The notes below the pieces were generated by a model. It ran no database searches. It was not told the DNA's origin and worked only from the letters and a program-made list of their open reading frames with translations. Source: Nymphaea colorata (lineage: Eukaryota > Streptophyta > Magnoliopsida > Nymphaeales > Nymphaeaceae). Taken from it: a stretch of DNA of 64,000 bases. The stretch lies in assembly GCF_008831285.2 (NCBI RefSeq), contig NC_045150.1, positions 16,998,600 through 17,062,599 on the forward strand, in the 5' to 3' direction. Positions 1-12,600 of the stretch are shown here, one piece after another. The position numbers and the translations under genes are program-made. How positions within the stretch are numbered: position 1 is the first letter of the stretch; each line of letters begins with the position of its first letter.

Positions 1-37
1 GCTTTGGATCTTATGCAAGAAACAGGCTTATTGGGGG

Positions 38-286
38 TGTTGATAGATTGTGGGTTTCGGGTCCGGATCCATACCCGACCCGCCTTGTAGCCCGTTTTGG
101 GCTCTACTTAAGTCATGTAACCCTAATCCTTAAGTGTTAATGATAATCTTAAGAGAGAGAGAGTCTGGCTGCTAGTGGGCACCAACTCCTCCTCATTCGT
201 GGTTTTTTCTCCCTCGTGTTGAGGGTTTTCCACGTTACATCGTGATCATTGCTTCTCTTCCTCTTCTTCTTGTTCGTATCTCTACA
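38..286 (+). repeat. 5' LTR of Copia A
   Basis: 249 bp, starts TGTTGATAG and ends CTCTACA. It contains an AGAGAGAGAG run before the probable U5 part. Same sequence as 5137-5385. Confidence 0.95.
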
Positions 287-298
287 TGGTATCAGAGC
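287..298 (+). promoter_or_regulatory. Primer-binding site of Copia A
   Basis: TGGTATCAGAGC, complementary to the 3' end of plant initiator tRNA-Met, directly abutting the LTR with no spacer. Confidence 0.9.
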
Positions 299-817
299 CG
301 TGAAGTTCCGGCGTTTCTGGTTGTCTTTTGCCCGTGTTAGAGGAGAATCGCCCGGCACTGTTCATCGTCTCGCCCGTGCCCGACGCTCGTGCCCGAGCGT
401 CGTCTGTCGTCCCGCCGCCGTCTCCGCCCAGCGCCGCCCTGATCAACGCCGATCAGGATTCCGCCGTCTCCGCCTAGCGACAACCGGCCCAGCGACGCCC
501 TGATTAGCGCAGCCGCTTCCGCCCAGCGTCGGCCTGCCCAGCGGCGTTCCCGTTCTGCCGCTTCCGCCCAGCGTCGACCTGCCCAAACGACGACCTGTCC
601 AGCGGCGGTCTTTTTCCGCCCAACGCCGTGTCCTTTTTCCGACGCCGTGCCGCTCTGCCTGGTCTGTTTCCGCCCAGCGCCGCGCCGACTGCCTGGTCTG
701 TTCCCGCCCAGCGCCGCGCCGCTTTGCCTGGTTCCGTTTCCTGCTCTCTGTCCGTTTTTTTGGTGTTGTATCGTGTGATTGCTTCTTGCTGCCCTTGCTG
801 CCTACTGGTCTGTGATT

Positions 818-3800
818 ATGGCAGCCTCTTCCTCGTCAACCGTCAACACCAATCCCACTGAAATAGGGGCTTTTAGAACGGAGAATGTTCCCATGCAGGT
901 CATCACTCTTCGCCTCACCAAGGATAATTATTTCTCGTGGTCGCCTGCTATGACCATGGGGATTGCTGGCCGTGGTCGCATGGCCTATATTGATGGGAGC
1001 AACCCCGAACCAGCAAGAACAAGTGATGTGTGGCATACTTGGTTTCTTGAGGATAATCAAGTGAAAACTTGGATTGTCAATTCCGTTTCCGCCGATATTC
1101 AGCCCCTTATCCTTCGGAAGAAGACTGCTAGAGACATGTGGGTGGTCCTCGAGCAAATGTATGGCCAAAAGAAGACCGCAATTCGTACTTACCAAGTAAT
1201 GAAGACAGTCTATGGCATTCGACAAGGGACCTCGTCTGTTGCAGAGTACTATGGGGCTTTGAAAGCCAAGTGGGAAGAGCTTGACTATCATTCTGATATT
1301 CCTTGGCATTGTCCCCATGATCAGGCGCTCTATGTTGCTCATGAATGGGAAAACAGGGTGTTCCTATTTTTAGCAGGTTTAAATGATGAGTTTGAAGGTG
1401 TTCGAAGTCAGATTTTGAATTCAGGGGAGGTGTCCAGTATTGAAGATGTGTACTCCTGTGTTGAAGCGGAAGAACAGCGAAGGCTTGTTACAAAAGAAGG
1501 GAAGAGGGAACTTGTGCCCTATAACGAGAGATCTGCTCTCGTGAGTCGTGGTCCTGGCGGCCCATCTAGGTCTCTTCGCCGGTGCACTCACTGCAAGAAG
1601 ACAGGTCACACTGTGGATTATTGCTGGGATCTTCATCCAGAAAAGAAGGGGAACAGAGGGAGATCTTTGACTGGGAGAACGCCCGTGTCTGAGGTGCAAG
1701 CCTCTAGTGGAGAAAAAGTCTCCATTTCTGCTGACCAGCTTCGTGAACTAAGGGCTTATTTGGGCAGGCTCGATGTCAACAAGACTGAGACCTCAGAGGG
1801 AACTACAGCTAATCATGCTCTTGCAGCTATTGGCAATCAAGGTAACTCTTCTGTGGGGGAATGGATTGTCGATAGTGGTGCTACTCATCACATGACAGGT
1901 AATCCAAAATTGTTTCATGAGTATAAGTTGTCCTCGGGAAGGGAACGTGTTTCTCTTGCAGATGGTTCCTCTACCTGTGTGGCAGGCGAAGGCACTCTGT
2001 CCTTGTTGGACAAATTTCATGTGCAGGGCGCTTTACATGTTCCCCAGTTTCCTTTAAATCTCTTATCAGTCAGTAGACTTACTAAAGAATTGAATTGTGA
2101 ACTTATATTCTCTGCCGATCGTTGTGTTTTGCAGGACTTGGTGACAGGGAAGAGGATTGGGATTGGTTTAGCTTCTGATGGATTATATCATCTTCCCATA
2201 CGTGTGGCTACTGCTCTGTTGACAGCGATCCGCAAGACAGATAAGAGAAGAGAAGATTGTCTTCAGTCTTTTATGTACTGGCATGAACGTTTTGGGCATT
2301 TACCTTTTGGGATTTTGAAACATTTGTTTCCAGACTTGTGTTCCTCCTTTGATGTGTCTTCCATTTCTTGTGATGTTTGTCAGTTTGCCAAACATGTGAG
2401 GGCTTCGTACCCTCTTTCTTCTAGTTGTGCTAATGAAGCTTTTTCTCTGATTCACTCTGATGTATGGAGACCTTCGGGCATTCATACCCGTCAAGGTTTC
2501 CAGTATTTTATCACTTTCATTGATGATTTCTCTCGTGCTACATTTATATACTTGTTAAAAGACCGCAGCGAGGTTCCTCGAATCATCGAGACATTTATTC
2601 TTCTTGTGCATACCCAGTATGGTGCGAATGTTAAAACTTTCAGGTCCGATAATGCCCGTGAGTACATGTGTCGGCCTGTTGAGGAGTTTCTTAGACAACG
2701 GGGGATTGTTCACGAGACATCCTGTAGTTACACCCCCCTCAAAATGGGGTAGCTGAAAGGAAAAATCGTCAACTTCTTAATGTCACCAGGGCTCTTTTGT
2801 TTCAGAGAAATCTTCCTAAACACTATTGGGGTGATGCAGTTCTTACTAGTGCCTATCTTATTAACCGAATGCCCAGTCGTGTTTTGAATGGTAGGACTCC
2901 CCACTCGTTGCTTCCTGGCAGTCGTCCACCATTTCCTCTTCCTCCTCGTGTTTTTGGTTGTGTATGTTTTATCCATGATCACAGTCCAAATGTCAAGAAA
3001 CTTGATCCTAGGTCTATCAAAGGTGTCTTTGTTGGATACTCCCCTACGCAAAAAGGATACAAATGTATTGATCCTATTACTGGTCGAGCTTATGTTACGA
3101 GGGATGTTACCTTCTTGGAACATGCCTCTTACTTTGGTGCGAATCCTCTTCAGGGGGAGCAGTCAGTGGGCAGGGAAGAGTATTCTCAGAGACAGGAACT
3201 TCAGTTTATAGATTTTTTGGACTACAAGAAAACAGAATCACTTAATACTGTTGATGTGCCTGAGAAGGAGGAAAGGGGTGACAATAGCATTGAGAAGGAA
3301 GGCCCTCAGTTGTTTGGACAGTTCTACTCTAGACGAGGTACTCGGACAGAGGTGATGACTTGTGATGCTAGATCTACTTCCAATCCCAATGCCACTCCTT
3401 CCCTGGATGAACCAAGTCCTACCGAGGAGACCGTAGAGACCCATGATGAGGTTGAAAAGAAGAATGACGATCTTCCCATTGCCCTGAGAAAGGGTGTCAG
3501 GTCATGTACTCAACACCCCATTGGTAATTTTGTTTCTTATTCCAGACTTGGGAAAGATTACAAGTGTTTTGTTTCTACTCTTTCTTTGGCTGTGATTCCC
3601 AGGACTGTCGCTGAAGCTCAAAGTGACTCCAAGTGGGCCGATGCAATGAAAGAAGAAATAGATGCCCTAAGAAGAAACTTGACATGGGAAGTGGTGAAGA
3701 TTCCTGAAGCCGCTCACCTAGTTGGATCCAAATGGGTGTATACCATCAAGTACAAACCAGATGGGAGTGTTGAAAGATATAAAGCTCGACTTGTGGCCAA

Positions 3801-5142
3801 GGGGTTTAGCCAGAAATATGGAATTGATTACTTGGAAACCTTTGCTCCTGTTGCGAAAATGAAGACTGTGAGGGTGGTTATATCCCTAGCTGTGATGAAG
3901 GAGTGGAAGATGTATCAACTGGATGTTAAGAATGCATTCCTCAATGGTGACCTCGAAGAAGAAGTATATATGCATATGCCTCCAGGATATGAAGAACCAG
4001 AAATGTGTTGTAAGCTGAAAAAGGCATTGTATGGCCTTAAGCAATCGCCCAGAGCGTGGTTTGAACGACTGAGAAGAGTGATGATACGTCATGGATACAA
4101 ACAAGGAAATGGAGATCACACTCTGTTTGTGAAGAAGAAGGAGAGCAAGGTTACTCTCCTGCTCGTCTACGTAGATGACATGATTGTTACTGGAGATGAT
4201 GAGGAGGAGATTATCAAGCTAAAAGGGTTACTGGCTACAGAATTCGACCTCAAAGATCTTGGAAAACTAAGGTATTTTCTTGGTATGGAGGTTGCTAGGT
4301 CTAGTACTGGTCTTGTACTAAACCAAAGGAAATATACATTAGACCTGCTGGAAGAAACTGGTAAATTGGGATGTAGACCTACTCCTACCCCTTTTGACAC
4401 TGGGCACAAGTTGAGTCTCAGAGATGGAGAGCCTCTCTGTGAAGAAGACAAGGGAAGATATCAACGTTTGGTTGGGAAGCTAATTTATCTTACCCTCACG
4501 AGACCTGATATCACCTTTGCGGTGAATGTTTTGAGCCAATTCATGCATGCGCCAACCGATGCACATCTGAAGGCTGTGGACAGAGTGCTATGCTACCTGA
4601 AGAAAAATCCTGGTAAGGGACTCCTGTATGTGAAACAAGAGACTGTGGAAATCGAGGGCTATTCTGATGCGGATTGGGCAGGTTGTGGTGATACCAGACG
4701 ATCCACTACAGGGTACTGTGTCTACTTGGGAGGAAACCTTGTTGTATGGAGGAGCAAGAGACAGGATGTTTGCTCTAGATCCAGTGCAGAGGCAGAATAT
4801 AGGGCAGTTGCTATGGGAGTGTCAGAGTTATTATGGTTGAAGATATTGTTGACTGACATTGGAATAGAGATTGAAGGACCTATGAAGATGTATTGTGATA
4901 ACAAGTCTGCAATCAACTTAGCCAACAATCCTGTACTTCACGACAGAACAAAACATGTTGAAATTGATCGTCACTTCATTCGGGAAAGGATTGATGCGAA
5001 AGAGTTGATCTTACCTTACATGAAGTCTGAAGACCAAACTGCTGATGTTCTGACGAAAGCTCTTCCTTCAGCTTCATTTGAGAGGAATGTATCCAAGTTG
5101 GGCATGTTTGATATGTACGCCCAACTTGAGGGGGAGTGTTGA
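818..5142 (+). pseudogene. Copia A gag-pol, one frameshift
   Basis: Two long frames (to 2752, then 2797-5142) form one gag-pol. The likely start is the ATG at 818 (MAASSSST); an in-frame ATG at 779 lies in leader-like sequence. Order: gag with CCHC knuckle (CTHCKKTGHTVDYC), protease ([13 protein letters not shown]), integrase (WHERFGHLPFG, IHSDVW, RSDNAREY), reverse transcriptase ([14 protein letters not shown]), RNase H ([20 protein letters not shown]) and tail EGEC. The frame is lost at about 2730-2745 in a run of six C in the integrase region, where the relative at 19144-23448 stays in frame; one base appears to be missing. The break removes RT and RNase H from this copy's own product. The stop codon lies inside the first six bases of the 3' LTR. 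Confidence 0.9.
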
Positions 5143-5385
5143 TAGATTGTGGGTTTCGGGTCCGGATCCATACCCGACCCGCCTTGTAGCCCGTTTTGGG
5201 CTCTACTTAAGTCATGTAACCCTAATCCTTAAGTGTTAATGATAATCTTAAGAGAGAGAGAGTCTGGCTGCTAGTGGGCACCAACTCCTCCTCATTCGTG
5301 GTTTTTTCTCCCTCGTGTTGAGGGTTTTCCACGTTACATCGTGATCATTGCTTCTCTTCCTCTTCTTCTTGTTCGTATCTCTACA
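5137..5385 (+). repeat. 3' LTR of Copia A
   Basis: 249 bp, no difference seen from the 5' LTR. The gag-pol stop TGA is formed by LTR bases 4-6 (TGTTGA). Followed by the second GGGGG target copy. Confidence 0.95.
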
Positions 5386-5390
5386 GGGGG

Positions 5391-6155
5391 CTAAACCTGC
5401 CACTCTTCCCATGAACCCTCGCATTCATATACATGATGATGAATCAGAACATTTTGACTCTAAATCTTACAGATCTCTAATAGGAAAACTGCTATATTTG
5501 ACTATCACTCGCCTTGACATTAGCTTCGCTGTGAATAAACTAAGTCAGTTCATGGAGAAACCCAGGAAAGTTCATTGAGACGCTGCTCTAATGGTTGTCA
5601 GATACCTGAAATCAGCCCCAGAAAAGGGGTTATGATTCAAAAAGGGAGAAGGTGTTAACATTGAAGCATATAGTGATGTTGATTATGCAGGATTTGTAGA
5701 TGACAGAAAGTCTACTACAGGTTTTTGTGTCTTTGTGGGAGGTAATTTTATTTCTTGGAGGAGCAAGAAGCAGAATGTGGTGGCTCGATCTAGTGCTAGA
5801 ATGTGGTGGCTCGATCTAGTGCTGAGTCAGAATATAGGGCTATGGCTCAAACTGCGGCTGAAATGTCATGGGTCAGATCATTACTTCTAGAGTTGGGTGT
5901 TTCAATGAATCTCCCAATGAAGATGTATTGTGATAACAAGGCGGCTACCTATATTGCTAACAATCCTGTCTTTCATGAGAGGACAAAACATATTGAAGTG
6001 GATTGCCACTATTTCGAGAAGGAATTATTAAAACTATTCATGTCTCCTCTGAAGATCAGGCAACTGATATGTTCACCAAGGCTCTTCCCATAGGCAATTT
6101 CCTGAGAGGTTGTAACAAGCAGAGCATGATTGATATCTATGCTCCAGCTTGAGGG
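5391..6155 (+). pseudogene. Copia B: reverse transcriptase/RNase H remnant (continues from 1-37)
   Basis: Bases 1-37 encode ALDLMQETGLLG and the frame resumes after Copia A as AKPATLPMNPRIH, so 1-37 and 5391 onward are one element split by Copia A. The segment covers the RT C-terminus and RNase H ([44 protein letters not shown]). Two Trp codons have become TGA (5576-5578 and near 5633), a 26-bp tandem duplication (5772-5823) shifts the frame, and a further shift occurs near 6015. Close relative of the remnant at 27422-28590. Dead; it lies in TOP3A intron 14 in antisense orientation to the gene. Confidence 0.85.
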
Positions 6156-6159
6156 GGAG

Positions 6160-6310
6160 AGTTAAAGAGTGTTTCTACAATACTAGAAAGTTGAAGAGTA
6201 GTTCTTTAAATATTTTCTTATATTTAGTGAACTGAATCTGTAATTGTTATATTGCCAACCCTAATCTCTTTTAATATGAGATTAGGGTCACGTGAATCAT
6301 GAAGAAAGTG

Positions 6311-6346
<36 letters not shown>

Positions 6347-6367
6347 CCCTTCCTCCAATATTCAACA
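6160..6367 (+). repeat. Probable 3' LTR of Copia B
   Basis: Follows a GAGGGGGAG polypurine tract. It shares GTTAAAGAGTGTTTCTACAA and an AGATTAGGG block with the LTRs at 25361-25557 and 27192-27414 (minus strand). The end at TTCAACA is inferred. Contains the (CT)n run at 6314-6343. Confidence 0.6.
6314..6343. repeat. (CT)n microsatellite
   Basis: Uninterrupted CT dinucleotides inside the Copia B LTR, on the U5 side where relatives also carry CT-rich tracts. Confidence 0.9.
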
Positions 6368-6621
6368 GGAGCTAAAAAGTTGATAACAGTGATTTGCACA
6401 TAGTCAATGGCTCCAATACAAATGCACACACAAACATAGGAAACTTGCACAGAAGCTGCAACATGTACAACACAAATGAATACTAATGCCAACAAAGGTT
6501 TGCCACTGGGTAAGCAATCAAAGATTGCCTGATCTACTTTGATTCTTCTCTGTCTTCTAGCAGTTGCTCAAATTGCAATATATACACAAGCAAAAGTTTC
6601 TTACAGCAGAAAAAGGCATAC

Positions 6622-9600
6622 CCCATTTCATCATATCCCATCACCAATGCCTCCCCCTGTAATAGAAAGAAACTACACTTCAAAAGAATATTTTCTCCAA
6701 CTGCAGCCCAATAAAAAGTAAACTCATAATACCTCTAGTGTTCAGGTGAGTGAGACTGAATACCGTTACCAGTGTTAAAATATGTACATATGATGGCGTG
6801 TGTGGGTAGAGAGAAAGAGAGAGAGAAAGAGAGCTGGCTCATTAGTATATAGTATGTATTTTATCATCTCAGGAATTTTCTTTACGTATGTTTTCTATTC
6901 TTTTTTGTATTTCCTTTTTCTATTCTTTTTCGTATTTCCTTTTCCTTTTCAGGTTTTAGCTCAGTTCTGGTCAAGAATGACCCTTGACCAGGACTAAACT
7001 AGCCTTTGGCCAGCCACAACAGTCAGCTCAGTTTCCTTTGATGCATATATTGAGGGCATTACTCACTTTTTAACTTAATGCTTCATGTAAGTGTTTTTTA
7101 ACAATAAACACTGATATTTAAGTGAAATTTCACTTGTGTCAGTTCTGTATTCACACATAAATATTGCTTTTTGGAGGATATTTGTGCATGGTATCAGTGT
7201 CAGATTCTTCAAGGAGACCATCAAGTTGGTAAAGGCTACTTAGGCTCTTTGAGGAGTGTTCTGGCTTTAACTCTCATTGTTTGTAAAGAAGGCTTTGCTG
7301 TGTCAGTTTTCAAGGCAAAGGGCTCTGACTTAAGTTAAAGAAACAATTCTGGAACCTGAGACTAAGCATACCAAAATAAATGGAGACATCTGTTAAGATG
7401 TATACAGATCAGGTCTGAATTCAGGTCTGATTTGGATGTGGTTCCAGACGTGTTTTGTGTTATGTATCATTGTAATTGTCACAAGTTATTAAGGATGTAA
7501 TTGTCCTTTGCAAAAATAAGTCCTTTTTAAAAATAATGAAAGAATACTAAGTCACGACCCTTAAATTAGGAATAAGGCCCTTTTCTTCCATTGTTTTGTT
7601 CATTCTCTATTCAACGCAGATTCCAGCATGATATTTCAGATTTCAAACAAGGTAGAAGACCCAGGTTGAGATCCCAGGGCTGCACTCTCTACAGATCTAG
7701 TGTCTTTATCCAAGTCTTCTACCTCTCGATTTCTTCTCTCTCTTGATTTCTTCATATTCTAATTTCCTGTATTTCTGAATTTGACTTCTCCAAGTCCTGT
7801 TTTCTCTTCTTATTTTTATTCCTTCCTTAAATCTGAACTGCCTTTATTTGACATGGTTTAGGGAAAGACGTGTTACGTATAGTGCACTTATGTTTGGATC
7901 TGGACTGGATCCAAACTATATAGTATAATTATGCATGTACCAAGGGGATAGCGTGTACGTAAGGGCACTGTTGTTATTTATTCTTATCCTTGTACTTTTT
8001 TGTCATTGTAACACATCTTCTTATGTTTGATAAGATAAAAGCATGCCTAGAACAAGTGTGGCTGCCATCATACTGTTCTTCATGCTGAACAAATCAGCAT
8101 GTGAAGATCGTTCAGTCCAGACATGGCCAAAGAACTGTCAAGTGCAGTCAACGCAGCCATGTCTGTTTTTACCAAAAAATTGAACTTGGTCAAATCTGAC
8201 CAAGTCTATCGTTTTCCAGAAAAGGAAAAACTTTCTTAAAACCATCTTAGCACGCATTGTTAGCTAATAAAAATCAATGTTCATCTCACGATTTACACCT
8301 TAGTACAAATATTATTTGTCATTTGTCTTGTCTGCTGTTTCAATGTCATTGTTTGTCAATGTTGTAGTTGTGAAATGTGAACAACTGGAGTTCTCAGCCT
8401 TTCTTAGTTAATAATACCGAAATAAAATTAGAATCATTTGATCTTTTGGTGAGCATGTTCCTGTTACTTTATCACATACACGTATGCACACGCACACACA
8501 GCATCATGTCCCTGTTTTGAAACTTTTTGAAATTACTCAGCACCCAACCCATGTCATATAACTTGTTTACTATTAGAAAGGTAGGCCCAAGAAACTTCCA
8601 AAAAAAAAAACTCCTAAGATGGTTTTTCAATCAAAAGTGATTTGACAGGAAATTGTGCTAAAATAAGAAATTTAAAAAAAAGGTAATTTCTAAAATGGGT
8701 TTAAAGTGGATCTAGGTTCTAAAAAAGTTGTACTAAAAATAGAAACTGAAACAACCTTCACTGTTGCATTTTCTTATGCTAAAGGGAATGCATAATAACC
8801 TCTTTTTTTTTTTGTTACTATAACTGAAGATCTCACGTTGAAAGACAAAGTGAGGCAACACAAAAGGAGCAAATATAAAGTCATAAAAATGAGGCTCAGG
8901 TTGTGACCTGCCAACTATACCCACATTATGCCAATGATGGACTGAAAGTCAGTGAGGCACCTACATAACCTGGAACTAGTGTGCATTGGATTTGAAATTT
9001 TAAACAAACGATACGACTCAAGAATTTGATATCTGCAGTAGTCCAGTGTCAGAAACATAAAAGAATATCATTCTTCTGGTAACTGATCGAGTTTCAAACT
9101 TTCAATTTCATTGTTAAACCAACTCTATGATAGCGACCCAAGTCACTTACCAAACCTCTTAAGTGGGCTTAAGAGGTCTAAGTATGTTGCAGTGTGGGTG
9201 TGAAAATATATGTACAATCCTCATCTCTTTACAATGCAAGTGATTATCAAAAATTTATGTAAGAAATTTATTTAAGCAGCATTATGCATACATGTCGTCA
9301 ACACATTACCTAAATGATTATAAATTAAAAGTTTCTTTTCTCTCTCCATGTGTTAGATGATAAGATGTTGGATCTAATCTGATCCAGATCCAACACGTCT
9401 AACCATGTCTGAATGCATTTATCTAGGCAGGGTTATGATTGTAATTTTTGTAATTGTTTCATTGTAGACTCTAGGTTATTGTGTTGCTTCACTCTAGGCT
9501 CTAGATTATTGTGATTGTTTCATTCTAGATTCTTGTAAAATGTGTAGAGGAATCACTGTATAAATGAGTTGTGTGAGAATGTAAAATCTCACCTCCCTTC

Positions 9601-12600
9601 CTCATTTCTCTTTTCCTATTCTCTCTCTTATCTTTTCCTTGCTGAATCTGAACATGAGTTATACTTCGACACCCAAAATCTTACATGGTATCAGAGCAAG
9701 GTCTGGCTGGTTCTACCAAGGAGAATGTTTGAACAAACTTGAAATCTCCTGGTTGGTTTTCTCTTATACCCCTTCTAACATTCTGCTTCTAATCCTTCAT
9801 CTATCTTGACAACACTTTTATATTTCTGTTAGTGTATATCTACGTCGATAGATATATAATTTATCATGGATATTCTCTCCCAATCCAATCTGTCCTCCAA
9901 CTTCTTACCACACTTTATTTTTGAAAAACTAAACCATCTAACTACCTTACCTGGAAAAGGCAGATCACTCCTTTTATAAGGAGTCAGGATCTGTACGGGC
10001 ATCTATGTCACACGGATACGGCAGTCTGGGCCACGTACCGGCGTCGACACATCGACACGCAGATCCCGATACTTGGACACGGCCGGATACCTTTTGGATC
10101 AGGTCTGGGTCAGACCCGATCCGAACCACTTTCATAACCTGTTTTAAAAGTTTTTAACCCTCGACGATCATTTTACGCTCGACCCTCAACTCCTTGTGGT
10201 GACAGCAGAGTAGTAGACAATGGCGGATTACGGCGACGGCAACAAGCTCCGGCGATCGACGGCGACAGACAGGTAAGTGTTTTTTTTTTCTTTTAGAAGT
10301 TAGGGTTTCAACTTTTGCCGATTTGGGGATTTGGGGATTTTGCCGATTTGTTCCATCTATTTCATTCCTTTTCTTTCTTATTTTGTTCTTCTGTTTCAGA
10401 GTTCCTCCTTTTCTCTTTGTATTTTCTTTGCCGTAACGAACTGCCGTTTCAGAGTTCATGCCCTCGTTGCCATCGTTTTTTCTCCTCAACTTATTATTTT
10501 GTTTATTGGATATGTCCTATATTTGAAGAGTGTCACAATCTGAAGTCTCTTTGTGCATTTGACTGGTTCTGGCTTTCTTGATTGCACAATCTGAAGTCTC
10601 TTCTTTTGTTGCTGAATCTCGTTTTTACATTAAACTGCATTTCTTTTTGTCTTTCTAATTTCCTGCCTTATGATTAACTGAATATGTATTTCTTCTCCTG
10701 AACTGGAAGTCTAGAATTCTTTGATCTGCCTTATGAGATTGGTGATGAAAAAACAATGTTTTGTTTGAGACTTTCTTTTGTATGATTTCTGAGATTGGAA
10801 GAGTGAATTATTAATTGCATGTTTTTTTTTATTATCATTTTTAATTTTTTTGAATATAATATTCGTCGTGTCCGCGTATCCTAAAATTTTGAAAATTGCC
10901 GTACCCATACCCATAGGGTACCCGTACCCGTATCCGTGTGACATAGACGGGCATCTTGATGGCTCCATCCCAAATTCTAACATTCTGCTCCTAATCCTTC
11001 ATCTATCTTGACAACACTCTTATATTTTTGTTAGTATATATCTACGTCGATAGATATATAATTTATCATGGATATCTCTCTCAATCCAGTATGTCCTCCA
11101 ACTTCTTACCACACCTTATTTCAAAAAAACTAAACCACTCCAACTTCCTTACCTGGAAAAGGCAGATCACTCCTTTCATAAGAAATCAGGATCTGTACGG
11201 TCATCTTGATGGCTCCATCCCAATCCCACCACAGTTCATTCAACAAGAGGTTAAGAATGAGAGAGGAGAGACAATTTCTACTCAGGAAATTCGTAACCCC
11301 CAATTTATAACATGGATGAAACGAGATCAAAGTCTTGTTGTGTATATCACATCAACGCTCTCTCAAGAAGTGTTAATTTCTCTTTCTGATGACTGTACAG
11401 TAGGACAATTATGGATCAGTCTTGCTGAAACCTATTCTCAAATTTTAGAGGCATGTATTCTATATTTGAAGAAGGAATTTCAGAATCTCAGCAAACGGTC
11501 AATGTCAATTATGGAATATTTGTGACGTTTTAAAGGATAGCTGATCGGTTGGGAGTTGCTGGATATGTTGTTTTCGACAAAGAAAATGTCCAACAGACTA
11601 TTAGCGGCCTTGGACCAGATTTTTATGCCTTCACTACTGCCCTTGAAGTTTTGCCTATCTTGCCCACCTTCAATGAACTTCAGGACAAGCTGCTTCAACA
11701 TGCAATGAACATGAACCCATGTTCAGATTCAGCAAAGGAAAGATAAGATGGTAAAGTTGACAAAGTTTGTATCATCTACAAGTTTAGAAATTGAAATAAT
11801 ATTCTTTTTGATATTTGGAGCAAGGGCAACATTTGACAAAGATAGTGGAAATGGTGATGTTGGAAGAGAAATTTGTGCATTTCCAATATGCGTGATAGGA
11901 TGAAAACTTTCGTCACCTGTAACTATATTACTTTTACCAGAATAGGAAAAAAGGTCATGTAACTTACCAGCATTTCCAGTTACACGAGTAGCAGCACCTG
12001 AATCCAAATACCATTCGCCTTGATCATTTTGTTTCACTGTCATCTTGGAGAAGACAGTCATAAGTATTTGTTGTCCATTGGCTGGTGGGAGTTTGATCTA
12101 AACTTGTAGATGATACAAACTTTGTCAACATCACCATCTTATCTTTCCTTTGCTGAATCTGAATGTGGGTTCATGTTCATTGCATGTTGAAGCAGCTTGC
12201 CCTAAAGTTCATTGAAGGTGGGCAAGATAGGCAAAACTTTAAGGGCAGTAGTGAAGGCATAAAAATCTGATCCAAGGCCGCTAATAGTCTGCTGTACTTT
12301 TTCTTTGTCAGAAACAACATATCCAGCCACTCCCAACCGATCAGCTATCCTGTAAAACGTTCCAAATATTCCACAATTGACATTGATCCTTTGCTGAGAT
12401 TCTGAAATTCCTTCTTCAAATATAGAATACATGCCTCTGAAATTTGAGAATAGGTTTCAGCAAGACTGATCCATAACTGTCCTACTGTACAGTCATCAGA
12501 AAGAGAAATCAACACTTCTTGAGAGAGCGTTGATGTGATATACACAACAAGACTTTGATCTCGTTTCATCCATGTTATAAATTGGGGGTTACGAATTTCC

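Larger units (their letters stand above)
38..5385 (+). mobile_element. Copia A: full-length, very young LTR retrotransposon
   Basis: Two 249-bp LTRs (38-286 and 5137-5385, TG...CA) appear identical base for base. They are flanked by GGGGG on both sides (33-37, 5386-5390), a 5-bp target duplication. A primer-binding site TGGTATCAGAGC (initiator tRNA-Met) starts immediately after the 5' LTR at 287, and the polypurine tract GAGGGGGAG precedes the 3' LTR. The internal region encodes gag, protease, integrase, reverse transcriptase and RNase H in Copia order. The leader (287-817) is GC-rich with ~34-bp repeats. It is inserted within another Copia (B), whose reading frame continues across the gap once one GGGGG is removed. 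Confidence 0.95.

Noticed and set aside
6539-6721. + strand 60-codon frame over TOP3A exon 14
   Set aside because: Antisense shadow; the minus strand gives [12 protein letters not shown] with proper splice sites.
7185-7640. PBS-like TGGTATCAG at ~7190 and LTR-like TGTTAAGATG at ~7390
   Set aside because: No matching LTR pair, polypurine tract or coding remnant could be found, so an element cannot be supported.
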